From NCBI GenBank assembly GCA_028289645.1, contig JANQOK010000016.1, positions 744,001 to 808,000 on the forward strand: DNA of 64,000 nt. The letters run 5' to 3'. The stretch's first letter is position 1. Each line of letters opens with the position of its first letter. This DNA comes from Anderseniella sp. (GTDB lineage Bacteria; Pseudomonadota; Alphaproteobacteria; Rhizobiales; Aestuariivirgaceae). Positions 34,095 through 42,905 of the stretch are shown here, piece by piece. Made by a program: the position numbers and the translations under genes. The notes under the pieces were generated by a model. The model worked only from the letters and a program-made list of their open reading frames with translations. It was not told the DNA's origin and ran no database searches.

Positions 34095-34541
34095 CTACTG
34101 CTCCAACTCCGGCGGCCAGGCGATGTCCAACTTGACACCATAGTGCCCCTGATCACTCCCTCCGCGCCGTGACCAGCCACCAACAATCAACGCCCGGCAA
34201 CAAACTGGTTTGCCATTTATCTGACATTCCCGTAGCGCAGCGTGATATTCAGGCAAGTCTTGCCGCGAAAGGTATCCGACCGTCTTCGCCTCTATCCTGA
34301 CAACGACCGCTTTCCGGTCGAACCGGTTGCGGGGTTCGGGCAAAAGCACGGCGACGCACGAATGCTCAACGCCATCACGCGTGCGGCCGCCGACGACAGC
34401 TTCGAGCTTTGTTTGGTAGTTGGCCTCGCCGACCACGTCAAACAGGTACAGGCCATCGCCTGCCCACCTGGGCATTCTGCCCGGAACGCGCTTACGACCC
34501 GCCCGATGCTTGCTAAAAAACTTGCCAAGTATGCCTGCCAA
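34095..34541 (-). CDS. HIRAN-like domain protein
   Basis: The 148-residue protein contains VVGEANYQTKLEAVVGG and then LLPEPRNRFDRKAVVVRIEA and KTVGYLSRQDLPEYHAAL, the pattern of HIRAN domains, which bind DNA ends or single-stranded DNA in repair and mobile-element proteins. The N-terminal 20 residues are basic. The start is probably TTG at 34541 with AGGTGG six bases upstream. It sits between the HEPN gene and integrase. Confidence 0.72.
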   Translation of the reverse strand: MAGILGKFFSKHRAGRKRVPGRMPRWAGDGLYLFDVVGEANYQTKLEAVVGGRTRDGVEHSCVAVLLPEPRNRFDRKAVVVRIEAKTVGYLSRQDLPEYHAALRECQINGKPVCCRALIVGGWSRRGGSDQGHYGVKLDIAWPPELEQ

Positions 34542-34680
34542 GACTGACCACCTATCACGATGAGAAACTCGCTAGCTCATTCGGTTGGCTCATGAGTGTA
34601 GATACGCCTTCCAGTAAGCTCAATATCGGCAAGGTGTCCGGAGGCGGCCTTGGGGCCAGCCATGCTTGGAACACATAACA

Positions 34681-35880
34681 TTACGACTTTGCGTTCTTTG
34701 ACTTAAGCGCGCCGCGGGCCAGCGAACTCAACAGATCCGCCTCGACCCGGTCGCTGAGTTCGCGTAGCGGCGCATTGTCCCGATTGACATATCGGTCCGT
34801 CGTTCGCACATCCGCATGGCCCAGCTTGTCCCGGATCAGAAAAGCGTTCGCGCCATGGCTGGCAGCGTGTGTGCCGAGCGTGTGCCGCAGGTCATGCAAT
34901 CTGACGTCCTGCAATTCCGCCTTTACCCTCATCCGTCGCCAGGCTTTTTCTATCGTCGATTTCTGCAGCGACTGGTCATGGTCGCCGGGATGCGGCACCA
35001 CCCAATCGCTCTCAGAACTTTCGGCCATCTCTTCCAGCAGCGCCAGCACCGGCGCGCCAACTGAATGAACCCGGGCGCCCGTCTTGGTGTCTGGCAGGCA
35101 TAGCACTCCAGCTGCGGCGTCGACATCTGTCCATCGCAGGTTCAGTATCTCTGACAACCGGCAGCCAGTCAGGATCAGCAATCTGACGGCCTGGACAACC
35201 GACAACTGTTCATCGCTGGCCGATTCAGCTTGGGCGAGCACGGCGCCAAGCCTGGCAATCTCGTCGGATGACAGAAAGCGTTCGCGTTTGACCTCGGGGT
35301 ATTTGGGAACATGAAGGCAGGGGTTCGACCCTTCCGGCCGCAAGCCCCATTGTTCAGCGAGATTGAAGGCTTTCGACAGGATGGCCCGTGCATAGTTTGC
35401 AGTTCTCGGCGTGTTGCGCATGTCGTGATGCAGACGCATCAGATCGGACCGATGCACATCCGACACCTTGAGCCGCCCGACCCGCGGTCGGATATGATTT
35501 TTCAGGATGCGCTCGACCTCGATGCGGGAGCTATTCTTGTTGTGGATGCGGACATGCTCGGCCACATACTTGTCGAGCATGGCATTCATGTCGATCGACT
35601 TGACTCTTTCCTGCCGGTCGGCCGCCGGATCCTCGCCACGATGCACTGCCGCCAGCAGTTGGCGCGCCTGGCCGCGTGCCTCGTCCGGTGTCAAGACGCC
35701 GGCCCTGCCAATCGTCATCCAGCGCTGCCGCCGATGCGCGTTGCGATAGACGATCACGTAGCTCTTGACGCCCCCTGGCGTAATCCGCAGACCGAAACCC
35801 TTCAGGGTGTCATCCCACAATGTATGAAGCTTACCGGTCGCGGCAGCCTCGCCGACAGCTCGTTTGGTAATTTTCACCAT
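34681..35880 (-). CDS. int: Tyrosine-type integrase of the island
   Basis: The 399-residue integrase (ATG at 35880 with GGAG seven bases upstream; the ATG at 35892 is less likely) has an N-terminal arm-binding domain (DDTLKGFGLRITPGGVKSYV), a SAM-like core-binding region and the catalytic residues. These are Arg241 in TGCRLSEILNLRW, His329 and Arg332 in LHDLRHTLGTH, His355 in GHADVRTTDRY and Tyr364. This belongs to the DUF4102-containing group that recombines at tRNA genes. It is transcribed inward from the right end, next to arm-type boxes. Confidence 0.96.
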   Translation of the reverse strand: MVKITKRAVGEAAATGKLHTLWDDTLKGFGLRITPGGVKSYVIVYRNAHRRQRWMTIGRAGVLTPDEARGQARQLLAAVHRGEDPAADRQERVKSIDMNAMLDKYVAEHVRIHNKNSSRIEVERILKNHIRPRVGRLKVSDVHRSDLMRLHHDMRNTPRTANYARAILSKAFNLAEQWGLRPEGSNPCLHVPKYPEVKRERFLSSDEIARLGAVLAQAESASDEQLSVVQAVRLLILTGCRLSEILNLRWTDVDAAAGVLCLPDTKTGARVHSVGAPVLALLEEMAESSESDWVVPHPGDHDQSLQKSTIEKAWRRMRVKAELQDVRLHDLRHTLGTHAASHGANAFLIRDKLGHADVRTTDRYVNRDNAPLRELSDRVEADLLSSLARGALKSKNAKS

Positions 35881-36365
35881 CACAGGCTCCATTTGCCAAA
35901 TCGGATGCGTTTGGACGGCAACTGGACGGCAGTGGACACGAGCTCTCTTCCATTAAGTGATTGGTCTATTGATACAATTTACGCCTGGACAGCAATGGAC
36001 GGCACTTTCGGTCCATACTCTTACTCCGCAGTTTGAAGTTTGCAGTCTCAGGTTTGCTACAAACTTGCAAAACTGCAGATTTCAGTTCCGTGCTAACACT
36101 GTGCTAACAGCCGAATTATAAACGCAAGGCAACTGGTGACAAGCCATGAAACTCTAACCACTTGTTATAATGGAATTTATGGCACTGGCTGGCAATCACA
36201 GGTAATCCCAGCATATGCAAAAAACAGACTACGAATCTGGGGGTCGGGAGTTCGAATCTTCCCCGGTGCGCCATATTTATCCAATAAATTCAGCGATTTA
36301 CAGACAGGCTCAAGTTCGCAAAACCAAGTGCACCATGGCGCTTCGCAGGTCAGATCGCTAGCCGA
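35881..36365. other. Right-end non-coding region with arm-type boxes
   Basis: No gene is supported. TGGAC boxes at 35912, 35923, 35933 and at 35986, 35996 lie 10-11 bp apart. They are the inverted form of the GTCCA boxes at the left end. TGCTAACA boxes at 36091 and 36102 (11 bp apart) match the left-end pair in the same orientation. The integrase promoter and the 50-bp attachment repeat (36225-36274) complete the region; the last 91 bp belong to the flanking chromosome. Confidence 0.7.
36225..36274 (+). repeat. Attachment site copy at the right end (tRNA-Arg 3' half)
   Basis: This perfect 50-bp repeat of 21283-21332 contains the anticodon arm through CCA of tRNA-Arg but no upstream half, so it is not a functional tRNA. 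It probably represents the original chromosomal 3' end of the gene displaced by integration. Confidence 0.95.
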
Positions 36366-38129
36366 CTATTCGGGCAGTCCCGCCTTGCGCAATCCTGTCA
36401 GGAACCGTTCCTGAATCACGGGGTCCTGGTCCGGCTGTATCTCCGCCCAGCGGCTTACGGAAAAGTTCGGCTGCCGCTCCACGACCTTGCCGGCAAAAAA
36501 ACTGGCCTTTTCGGAATTACCCATCATTGCATGGGCGGCCGCCAAAAGGCGATGACCCTCACTTTGATCACGCATCTGCTCGATTGCCGAGACAACATCG
36601 CTGTATCTGGCCATGCCATAATAGACGTCCGCCAGATACCACAAGTACCAGTCCGGGTGGAAAGGGTTCAGCCGCATCGCGTTTTTCAGCATCGCCTCTG
36701 CCTGTTCAAGCTTTCCGGCATATGCCAGTGCGTCAGCAAATTCTGCCATGATGTCCGCGCTGTTCGGGTTCAACATCAGCGCGCGCTCGAACAAGCCAAT
36801 GGCCGCATCAATCTGCTTCGACCAGAGATGGACAAAGGCGAGTTCCGCATAACCACGGGCATCGCCTTCATCTAGTTTGACGGCCAGCCGCGCAGTCTCA
36901 AGTGCCTTTTCCAATGAAGCCTCTGGGGTGTCTGTCCAGAGATAGCGCCAGTCGAAGTTGTGAGTCCGCGACAAGGCTGCGTAGGCACGACCATATTTGG
37001 GATCTCTCTCAATCGCCTTTTCGTAAAGCCGTTGCGCAGTATGGTTGCCCTGCCGGGTGTAAGTATGGAAATTCTCCTGCGCCATCAGAGTGAGTCCATA
37101 TGCCTCCAGATTCTCAGTCTCGCCCCCGGTTTTGGTCCTGTTTAGTTCCATACCCTCAACACGATCTGCCAAGCGAACCGCAATGAGCTGAGTTACCTCG
37201 TCCTGAAAATCGAATATGTCCTCAACGTTCCGGTCAAACTTGTCTGTCCATATCTGATTCCCCTGCTCAGTCTCCAACAATTGTGTGACAACACGCATAC
37301 GGGTATTTGAGCGGTTAACACTGCCAACCAGTATGTACTCCACACCCAGACCCTTGCCGATTTCCTGTATTGAAATCTCCATGTTCTTCAGAAGCGACGT
37401 TGAGCTGTGCGAGATCACAAACAATTCCCGGAACCGGGACAGACTGGAGATAATCTCCTCAGTCAGGCCGTTGCAGAAATATCCTTCATTCTGATCCGCG
37501 CTCAAATCGCGGAACGGCAACACAGCAATGGAGGGAATGTCGGACTTCTTTACATTTACGAGATTGTTTCTGATGACCGGGCGCATGAGACTGCTGGAAT
37601 TGGTCGGCAACAACCGGTGAGCTTCTACAGCCACGGGTATGTTTTTCAGCTTGCAATGTCCAATGCACTCCGTCTTGTACTCGGTCTTGCTGTCAAGATG
37701 GTCATAGGCTGCGCTTGACAGGAGTATCCCGCCCGGGTCTGCAAGGCCTTCCAGCCTTTTGGCTATGTTCACACCGGTGCCAGTCACAAGCCCATCCTCG
37801 TGGATGACATCGGCGACGTGGATTCCGATACGGAATCTGGCGATGTCACCGTCCAGTACAGGCAGTGGATCTTCACTCATCTGGGTCTGAAAGGACGTTG
37901 CCAACTCAACCGCATCGGTGGCGCTGTCGAGACGCGCAATCATCCCATCGCCGGATTGGCCACTGATGGTCTGCCCGCCATACTTCTCCAGTAGTTTCTC
38001 AAAACGCTGTAGACTGGACTTTGCAATTTCATGGGTTGAGGATTCGTCCAGCGACATGAACCAGCTGTACTGCGTCATGTCGATGCTCAATATTGCATCC
38101 AGCTGTCGACGATGTTGAACGCTGCCCAT
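36366..38129 (-). CDS. Class III adenylate/guanylate cyclase with TolB-like and TPR regions
   Basis: The 587-residue protein (ATG at 38129 with GGGAATCGC before it; the frame is open to 38240) has an N-terminal cyclase domain (about 5-180) with LSIDMTQYSWFMS, GDGMIARLDSATDAV and TGTGVNIAKRLEGLADPGGI. A TolB-like segment follows (PSIAVLPFRDLSADQNEGYF to about 340). The C-terminal half is TPR-type repeats (YAALSRTHNFDWRYLW, ALMLNPNSADIMAEFADALA). Cytosolic; likely makes cAMP or cGMP in response to a partner bound by the TPRs. The first Asp (SID) is present. It lies outside the island. Confidence 0.85.
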   Translation of the reverse strand: MGSVQHRRQLDAILSIDMTQYSWFMSLDESSTHEIAKSSLQRFEKLLEKYGGQTISGQSGDGMIARLDSATDAVELATSFQTQMSEDPLPVLDGDIARFRIGIHVADVIHEDGLVTGTGVNIAKRLEGLADPGGILLSSAAYDHLDSKTEYKTECIGHCKLKNIPVAVEAHRLLPTNSSSLMRPVIRNNLVNVKKSDIPSIAVLPFRDLSADQNEGYFCNGLTEEIISSLSRFRELFVISHSSTSLLKNMEISIQEIGKGLGVEYILVGSVNRSNTRMRVVTQLLETEQGNQIWTDKFDRNVEDIFDFQDEVTQLIAVRLADRVEGMELNRTKTGGETENLEAYGLTLMAQENFHTYTRQGNHTAQRLYEKAIERDPKYGRAYAALSRTHNFDWRYLWTDTPEASLEKALETARLAVKLDEGDARGYAELAFVHLWSKQIDAAIGLFERALMLNPNSADIMAEFADALAYAGKLEQAEAMLKNAMRLNPFHPDWYLWYLADVYYGMARYSDVVSAIEQMRDQSEGHRLLAAAHAMMGNSEKASFFAGKVVERQPNFSVSRWAEIQPDQDPVIQERFLTGLRKAGLPE

Positions 38130-38292
38130 TGCGCGATTCCCAAAAACGGCCTCAATCCTCATTACAAAATTCACGAAGTCTGCCAGTTTTGCAACACGCG
38201 TGCTTGTTGCAAAACTCAAGCAATTGCGATTTGCCCACACCTTGTGCTGGCGGCACGGGTTAGCAGACAGCCACTCGAGACAATCGCAGGCG

Positions 38293-38760
38293 TCAGTCCG
38301 GTTTACATTTGCTCATAAAGTATTTCTGTGTGTCGGCTCGCATGACCCTGAAACCCAGGCGTTTGTACAAGCGGATTGCGCCCGTGTTCTTCTTTAGCAC
38401 CTCGAGCCTAACGGCCTTCGACTTTTCTGCAGCGATAACGGTGATTTGATCAATAACATTGCTGCCGATGCCTTGGCCCTGAAAAGGTGCTGAAAGGTGC
38501 AGTTGATGCATATGTATTGCGGTATCGTCTTCCTCAAGCTCGAGCCAACCAGCACGCCTGCCGTCAATCATTAACACCAGAGCGTGGTTGCAAAGGAAGG
38601 TATTTCTGAACTCCGTCCTGGACTGACGTTCGCCGCCACCGGCAGCTGATCTCAACGGAAGCTGCATCAAATCCCGGTACAATCGCCAGCAGAACGGGAA
38701 GTCAGCATCAGTGGCCAAGTTGAATTCAACCATCAAACCGCGATGGTTGAAATCTGACAT
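38293..38760 (-). CDS. GNAT-family N-acetyltransferase
   Basis: The product (155 residues from the ATG at 38760; the frame is open to 38820) has the GNAT acetyl-CoA motif HLSAPFQGQGIGSNVIDQI and the C-terminal ALRLYKRLGFRVM-like segment NTGAIRLYKRLGF. Acceptor unknown. Divergent from the 85-residue gene of the YcaO cassette. Confidence 0.8.
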   Translation of the reverse strand: MSDFNHRGLMVEFNLATDADFPFCWRLYRDLMQLPLRSAAGGGERQSRTEFRNTFLCNHALVLMIDGRRAGWLELEEDDTAIHMHQLHLSAPFQGQGIGSNVIDQITVIAAEKSKAVRLEVLKKNTGAIRLYKRLGFRVMRADTQKYFMSKCKPD

Positions 38761-38997
38761 TCCGAACTGATCTTCAGCAACCACTTTTCCCGCACCAAGA
38801 CTTGCCTTACCGAAGGGCAAGTTGTAACGTCTCTCCAGTATCTGTCAAAATTTAGATCGGCTACTTGATAATGTTGGACGGAGCAGTTCCGGTAGCATAT
38901 AGGCAGGTGTGAATGGAGTTAACAATACTGACGCTTCGGCATCCACTGAGTGCCCGAACGTCCTTTACCGAGCCGTTCAACTTTAAGGAGACATCAC

Positions 38998-39255
38998 ATG
39001 GCTGATAAGAAAAAAAAACCCGGAATTGCATTGGTTTTTAACGAGGAAGTCTGGTTTATTCCGGCCGATGATTACGATGATGTGCTACGGAAAATTGAAC
39101 AGATAAAAGAGGCTGTCGTCGGAACGAATGGAGAATTCAACAAGACGGCAAAGAAGCTTGAACAAGGCGATCTTGTAGCGCTGGCCGAACTGGAAACCGA
39201 GGACATGAAATCGCTGCTGACCAAGGGAATTACCATCCGGCCGTTGGGGCGGTAA
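38998..39255 (+). CDS. 85-residue protein upstream of YcaO (possible substrate or partner)
   Basis: ATG at 38998 follows AAGGAGACATCAC, a strong ribosome-binding site. The product begins MADKKKKPGIALVFNEEVWF with a predicted strand-helix pattern (PADDYDDVLRKIEQIKEAVV) and ends KGITIRPLGR. It has no cysteine and little serine, so it is not a typical azoline precursor. Its place 32 nt before the YcaO gene suggests it is the peptide or protein modified, or a scaffold. I do not recognise the family. Confidence 0.65.
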   Translation: MADKKKKPGIALVFNEEVWFIPADDYDDVLRKIEQIKEAVVGTNGEFNKTAKKLEQGDLVALAELETEDMKSLLTKGITIRPLGR

Positions 39256-39287
39256 GCGCAAGCAGTGCACCCTGAAACCCTTCATCA

Positions 39288-40550
39288 TTGAGCAGAAACA
39301 TTTGCGATGTATCGTCACTAACTGACTGTCTGTCGCACGAGACCGCAAAGGTCTTTCGCAAGGGCGGCCGCCGCGGCATCTTGCCCGAGCAGACGCTTGC
39401 CCGGCTGATGCCTCTGCTTGCGGAAGTTGGCATCACCCGGATTGCAAATGTTACCGGTCTGGACCGGATCGGCATCCCGGTCATCAATGTGTGCCGGCCG
39501 AATTCCCGTTCACTTGCCGTTTACCAAGGCAAAGGGGCGACCCTGGCATCGGCAAAAGCCTCAGGCCTGATGGAATCATTTGAGCGCTATCACGCCGAAT
39601 TCTGCCGTCAGCCGGAGTTGACCGAGACATATGCCAAACTGCAGGCGACAGCACCTACGGTTGACGCTGCAAGTCTGCCGCTGAGAAAAGATGCAAGTTT
39701 CAATCCGGAACAGAAACGGGACTGGTTGCGGGGCGTCAACCTGCTGAGCAGGGAACCTGTGTGGGTGCCGTATGAGATCGTGCACTTTGACACGGCACAA
39801 CAGACTTCAGCAGACTATTGTTTCGCCAGTGCCAGCACCGGGCTCGCAGCTGGCAACTCACTTTCAGAGGCGATACTGCACGGCATGTGCGAAGTGATCG
39901 AGCGCGACTGCTCCACGTTGTGGAGATTGCGAGTGCCGGTTCTTCAAAACCTGGGCCGCCTTGATCTTACGACAATAGATGATCCATTGGCCAACGACCT
40001 GATTGAGACCATTCGGGCAGCCGATCTCAATCTTGCCGTCTGGGACACAACAAGTGAATTCGGTATCGCCAGTTTCATTTGCCGAATTGCCGAACCGGAA
40101 GGCGCGGACCCCATGCCCTATGAATTGCTCGATGCCGCAGGTTGCCATCCGGCGCGTGAAGTCGCTCTGGCACGGGCCATTCTGGAAGCGGTACAGGGAC
40201 GCGCAACGATGATTTCAGGAGCCCGTGACGATCTGTTTTACAACTACTATGAAGCGAATGATGCGGAAACGGCGGCGACGCTCAGGAATGATGTCGTTTC
40301 GGGCGACAGCCACAAGGCGTTTCAGCAGGTCAAGTCGTTCGATGGTGCTACCATCGAGGAAGACATTCGGTATGTTCTCGACAGGCTGTCGGATGCTGGC
40401 ATCAGTCAGGTCATTGCTGTCAACCTGACCCGCGAACATATCGGCTTGCCCGTCGTGCGGATCATCATCCCGGATTTGGAAGACGGCGAACTGGCCGAAG
40501 ACTACATACCTAGAAGCCGCGCAATTGCGGCGTTCAGAGGGTTGAGATGA
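39288..40550 (+). CDS. YcaO-family cyclodehydratase/thioamidation enzyme
   Basis: The 420-residue YcaO protein uses ATP to activate a backbone amide. Family blocks include GIPVINVCRPNSRSLAVYQG, ASAKASGLMESFERYHAEF, and the ATP-binding-site motif SLSEAILHGMCEVIERDCST. The C-terminal block is LPVVRIIIPDLED. The apparent start is a TTG at 39288 with no clear ribosome-binding site, so it is uncertain. It overlaps the TfuA fusion gene by 4 bp. With TfuA, YcaO enzymes convert amides to thioamides, as in thioviridamide synthesis and methyl-coenzyme M reductase modification; that role is the best inference here. Confidence 0.9.
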   Translation: MSRNICDVSSLTDCLSHETAKVFRKGGRRGILPEQTLARLMPLLAEVGITRIANVTGLDRIGIPVINVCRPNSRSLAVYQGKGATLASAKASGLMESFERYHAEFCRQPELTETYAKLQATAPTVDAASLPLRKDASFNPEQKRDWLRGVNLLSREPVWVPYEIVHFDTAQQTSADYCFASASTGLAAGNSLSEAILHGMCEVIERDCSTLWRLRVPVLQNLGRLDLTTIDDPLANDLIETIRAADLNLAVWDTTSEFGIASFICRIAEPEGADPMPYELLDAAGCHPAREVALARAILEAVQGRATMISGARDDLFYNYYEANDAETAATLRNDVVSGDSHKAFQQVKSFDGATIEEDIRYVLDRLSDAGISQVIAVNLTREHIGLPVVRIIIPDLEDGELAEDYIPRSRAIAAFRGLR

Positions 40551-42166
40551 GGCCGGTAATCTTCCTCGGACCGTCCCTTGAGCAATCCCGGGCAGAGGCT
40601 GCACTTGACGCAGACTACAAACCGCCCGCAAGACAGGGCGACGTGCTGCGCAGTGTCGTCGGCGGGGCCACCGTCATAGGCCTGATTGATGGATTCTTCG
40701 AAAGAGTGCCGTCTGTTTGGCACAAGGAAATCCTGTTTGCCCTGTCCCACGGGATAAAGGTCTACGGCGCGGCCAGCATGGGGGCACTGAGGGCCTGCGA
40801 ACTTCACAGTTTCGGCATGATCGGCGTGGGTGAAGTCTTCCGACGCTTCCACGAAGGCGAACTTGAAGATGACGACGAGGTGGCAATTGAACATGCTCCT
40901 GCAGAAGCAGGTTACATGGCCCTGTCTGAAGCCATGGTCAACATACGCGCCACAATCGCCGCTGCCGTTGCACAAGGCGTGATAGACAATGGAGCAGCCA
41001 CGAAGCTTATCGCGCTCGCAAAGAACACCCACTACAAACTGCGAACCTACCCGGCCATTATCGGCGAAGCGCACGCATCCGGACTGGACAGCGTGTGCAT
41101 CGACAGATTTGAAAAGTGGCTGGTCGATGGCCGTATTGACCAGAAGCAGGCTGACGCGCTGGCCTTGCTTGGCACCATTGCCGACGATCAGAAGGTGGGC
41201 TTCAAAAACCGGGAAACCAGGAGAATGAAAGTCGAAGAAAGCGTGTCATGGAAACGCGCGCGGGACTTCGTGACCGCGCTCAATCGCAGGGATGTGCCGC
41301 GTTGGCACTTCGCCATGCTGAATGACGAATTGCGCGCCCAGACATATGACAAGGCCATCAGGGCAGCGGTGCGTCCTGGTGATGTGGTACTCGACATCGG
41401 TACGGGGTCAGGGTTGCTGGCCATGCTCGCGGCTCGCGCCGGTGCAGCACATGTTTACACCTGCGAAAGCGTTGGGGTTATCGCTCAAAAGGCCCGCGAG
41501 ATCATCGCGGCGAACCAACTGTCTGACCGTATTTCGGTCCTTGAAAAACGTTCCACGGATCTGGTTCCGGGCACGGACTTCCCGGAAAAGGCCGATGTGC
41601 TGATTTCTGAAATCGTCGATCGCAACCTGATCGGCGAAGGCATTATCCCAACCCTTGAGCATGCCCTAACAGTACTAACCAAACCGAATGCCCGGGTGCT
41701 TCCGCAATCCGGACGGCTGTGCATAGGGGCTTTCGAGTGCGCCGAACTGCACACAGCCTACAATGCGAGCGAGGTAGCAGGCTTCGATGTTTCCCTGTTC
41801 AACGAATTCTCACCGTGCGGGTCCAATAGTTTGATGAACCTGAACGGATATACCCTCAACCCGCTCAGCGAACCCGCAACGGCATTTGAGTTTTGCTTCA
41901 CCAAGCCGCATTTTGCGGCGAGAGAGAACACCATCGCTGTTAACGGCATCCGCGCCGGCGTGCTCCATGGCTTAGTCGCATGGTTCCAGCTCAGCGTGGA
42001 TGACAGTTGCATTATTGACAACAGCCCCTGGAGGACCGGCAATCACTGGTCACATGAGGTGTGCCTGCTGGACATGCCAAGGCCGCTAAAACCTGGTGAC
42101 ACAATTCAGGTCAAGGCTACTCACGATATGACGAGCTTTCAATTTGAGCCGGTCAAACCAGACTGA
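40547..42166 (+). CDS. TfuA-domain protein fused to a PRMT-like SAM methyltransferase
   Basis: Residues 1 to about 225 match TfuA (VIFLGPSLEQSRAEAAL, VYGAASMGALRACEL, FRRFHEGELEDDDEVAIEHA). Residues about 250-539 form a class I methyltransferase with the SAM motif VVLDIGTGSGLLAMLAARAG (280-299), an acidic residue after it (YTCES) and the double-E-like loop SEIVDRNLIGEG (E355, E364) of protein arginine methyltransferases such as PRMT7. WHFAMLND precedes it, as in that family. The fusion predicts thioamide or backbone modification followed by methylation of the same product. ATG overlaps the YcaO stop. Confidence 0.85.
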   Translation: MRPVIFLGPSLEQSRAEAALDADYKPPARQGDVLRSVVGGATVIGLIDGFFERVPSVWHKEILFALSHGIKVYGAASMGALRACELHSFGMIGVGEVFRRFHEGELEDDDEVAIEHAPAEAGYMALSEAMVNIRATIAAAVAQGVIDNGAATKLIALAKNTHYKLRTYPAIIGEAHASGLDSVCIDRFEKWLVDGRIDQKQADALALLGTIADDQKVGFKNRETRRMKVEESVSWKRARDFVTALNRRDVPRWHFAMLNDELRAQTYDKAIRAAVRPGDVVLDIGTGSGLLAMLAARAGAAHVYTCESVGVIAQKAREIIAANQLSDRISVLEKRSTDLVPGTDFPEKADVLISEIVDRNLIGEGIIPTLEHALTVLTKPNARVLPQSGRLCIGAFECAELHTAYNASEVAGFDVSLFNEFSPCGSNSLMNLNGYTLNPLSEPATAFEFCFTKPHFAARENTIAVNGIRAGVLHGLVAWFQLSVDDSCIIDNSPWRTGNHWSHEVCLLDMPRPLKPGDTIQVKATHDMTSFQFEPVKPD

Positions 42167-42206
42167 TCGGAAGCACATCGGCAAGTCGAAAGGGCCGCGC
42201 GCTGGA

Positions 42207-42905
42207 CTATAGCGCATCGGAAAAATTGTCGTTCCGGGAAATCGACCGCAACCGCTCGATGTCGCGGATCTTAATCTTGCGCTTCCCAAGCTCGATTATG
42301 TTTTCGGCAACCAGGTGCCCGAGTTCCCGTGAAACCGCTTCCCGGTGAGTGGCTATGCGGGTCGCGATCTCATAGTGACTGGGCGCGGGCTGAATCAGAT
42401 TGTCACTGGCCTTGGCATCCCGGGAATCGTACAGGCGAACCAGTTCGCGCTGCACCCGCAGCCGCACCGGCAGGGTGCCGTATTCAAATATCCGCTGCGA
42501 CAGCCTGCGCGACTTGGCGACAAGAAGCTCAACCAGCCGCAAGCCCAGTTCCGGCGTGGTCAACACCAGTTCGCGAAAGTCTTTCGAGGTCATCTGGGCA
42601 ATCAGGCAATCTTCGGTCGCAGAAATTGACGCCGACCGCGGCTGGCCATCGATCGCGGAAAACTCTCCGAACAGTTCGCCGCTCTTGATGGTGGTGAAGG
42701 CGACTTCCTTGCCTTCCTCGGAAAAGCTCCGAGCTATGACTTCGCCTTCAATGACAAAAAAGATGTCGGTTGAATCGTCATTCTTGCGCAGAATTTCGGA
42801 ATTCTTCTTGTGCTGACGCAGGCTGCAGCGGGTTTGCAACTGGTCAAAATCGCAGTGTTCCAGGCCACGCAACAGATCGATTTTCTGAAGTAGTTCCTTG
42901 TTCAA
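42207..42905 (-). CDS. Crp/Fnr-family transcriptional regulator
   Basis: The 232-residue protein has a cyclic-nucleotide-type beta-barrel (about 12-125, with GELFGEFSAIDGQPRSASI) and a Crp-type winged helix (about 150-215) with HYEIATRIATHREAVSRELG. No Fe-S cysteine cluster is seen, so it is not Fnr-like. It lies next to the YcaO/TfuA cassette on the opposite strand; control of that cassette is possible but unproven. Confidence 0.9.
   Translation of the reverse strand: MNKELLQKIDLLRGLEHCDFDQLQTRCSLRQHKKNSEILRKNDDSTDIFFVIEGEVIARSFSEEGKEVAFTTIKSGELFGEFSAIDGQPRSASISATEDCLIAQMTSKDFRELVLTTPELGLRLVELLVAKSRRLSQRIFEYGTLPVRLRVQRELVRLYDSRDAKASDNLIQPAPSHYEIATRIATHREAVSRELGHLVAENIIELGKRKIKIRDIERLRSISRNDNFSDAL

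Larger units (their letters stand above)
21333..36274. mobile_element. 14.9-kb integrated genomic island with phage-satellite core and defence cargo
   Basis: The element is bounded by the 50-bp tRNA repeat and carries a tyrosine integrase at its right end, an AlpA-like regulator, a primase-helicase pair and an Xre repressor-like gene. No capsid, portal, terminase, tail or lysis genes are recognised, apart from a 91-residue protein that may resemble the start of a tape-measure protein. This fits a phage satellite (P4- or PICI-like) rather than a complete prophage or a conjugative element. Several cargo genes are AT-richer than the flanking chromosome. The cargo at both ends is defence-like (TIR, SLATT, HEPN, DUF4238). 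Confidence 0.88.

Noticed and set aside
36225-36274. Second tRNA-Arg gene
   Set aside because: Only the anticodon arm through CCA is present; no acceptor 5' strand or D-arm, so it is an attachment-site copy.
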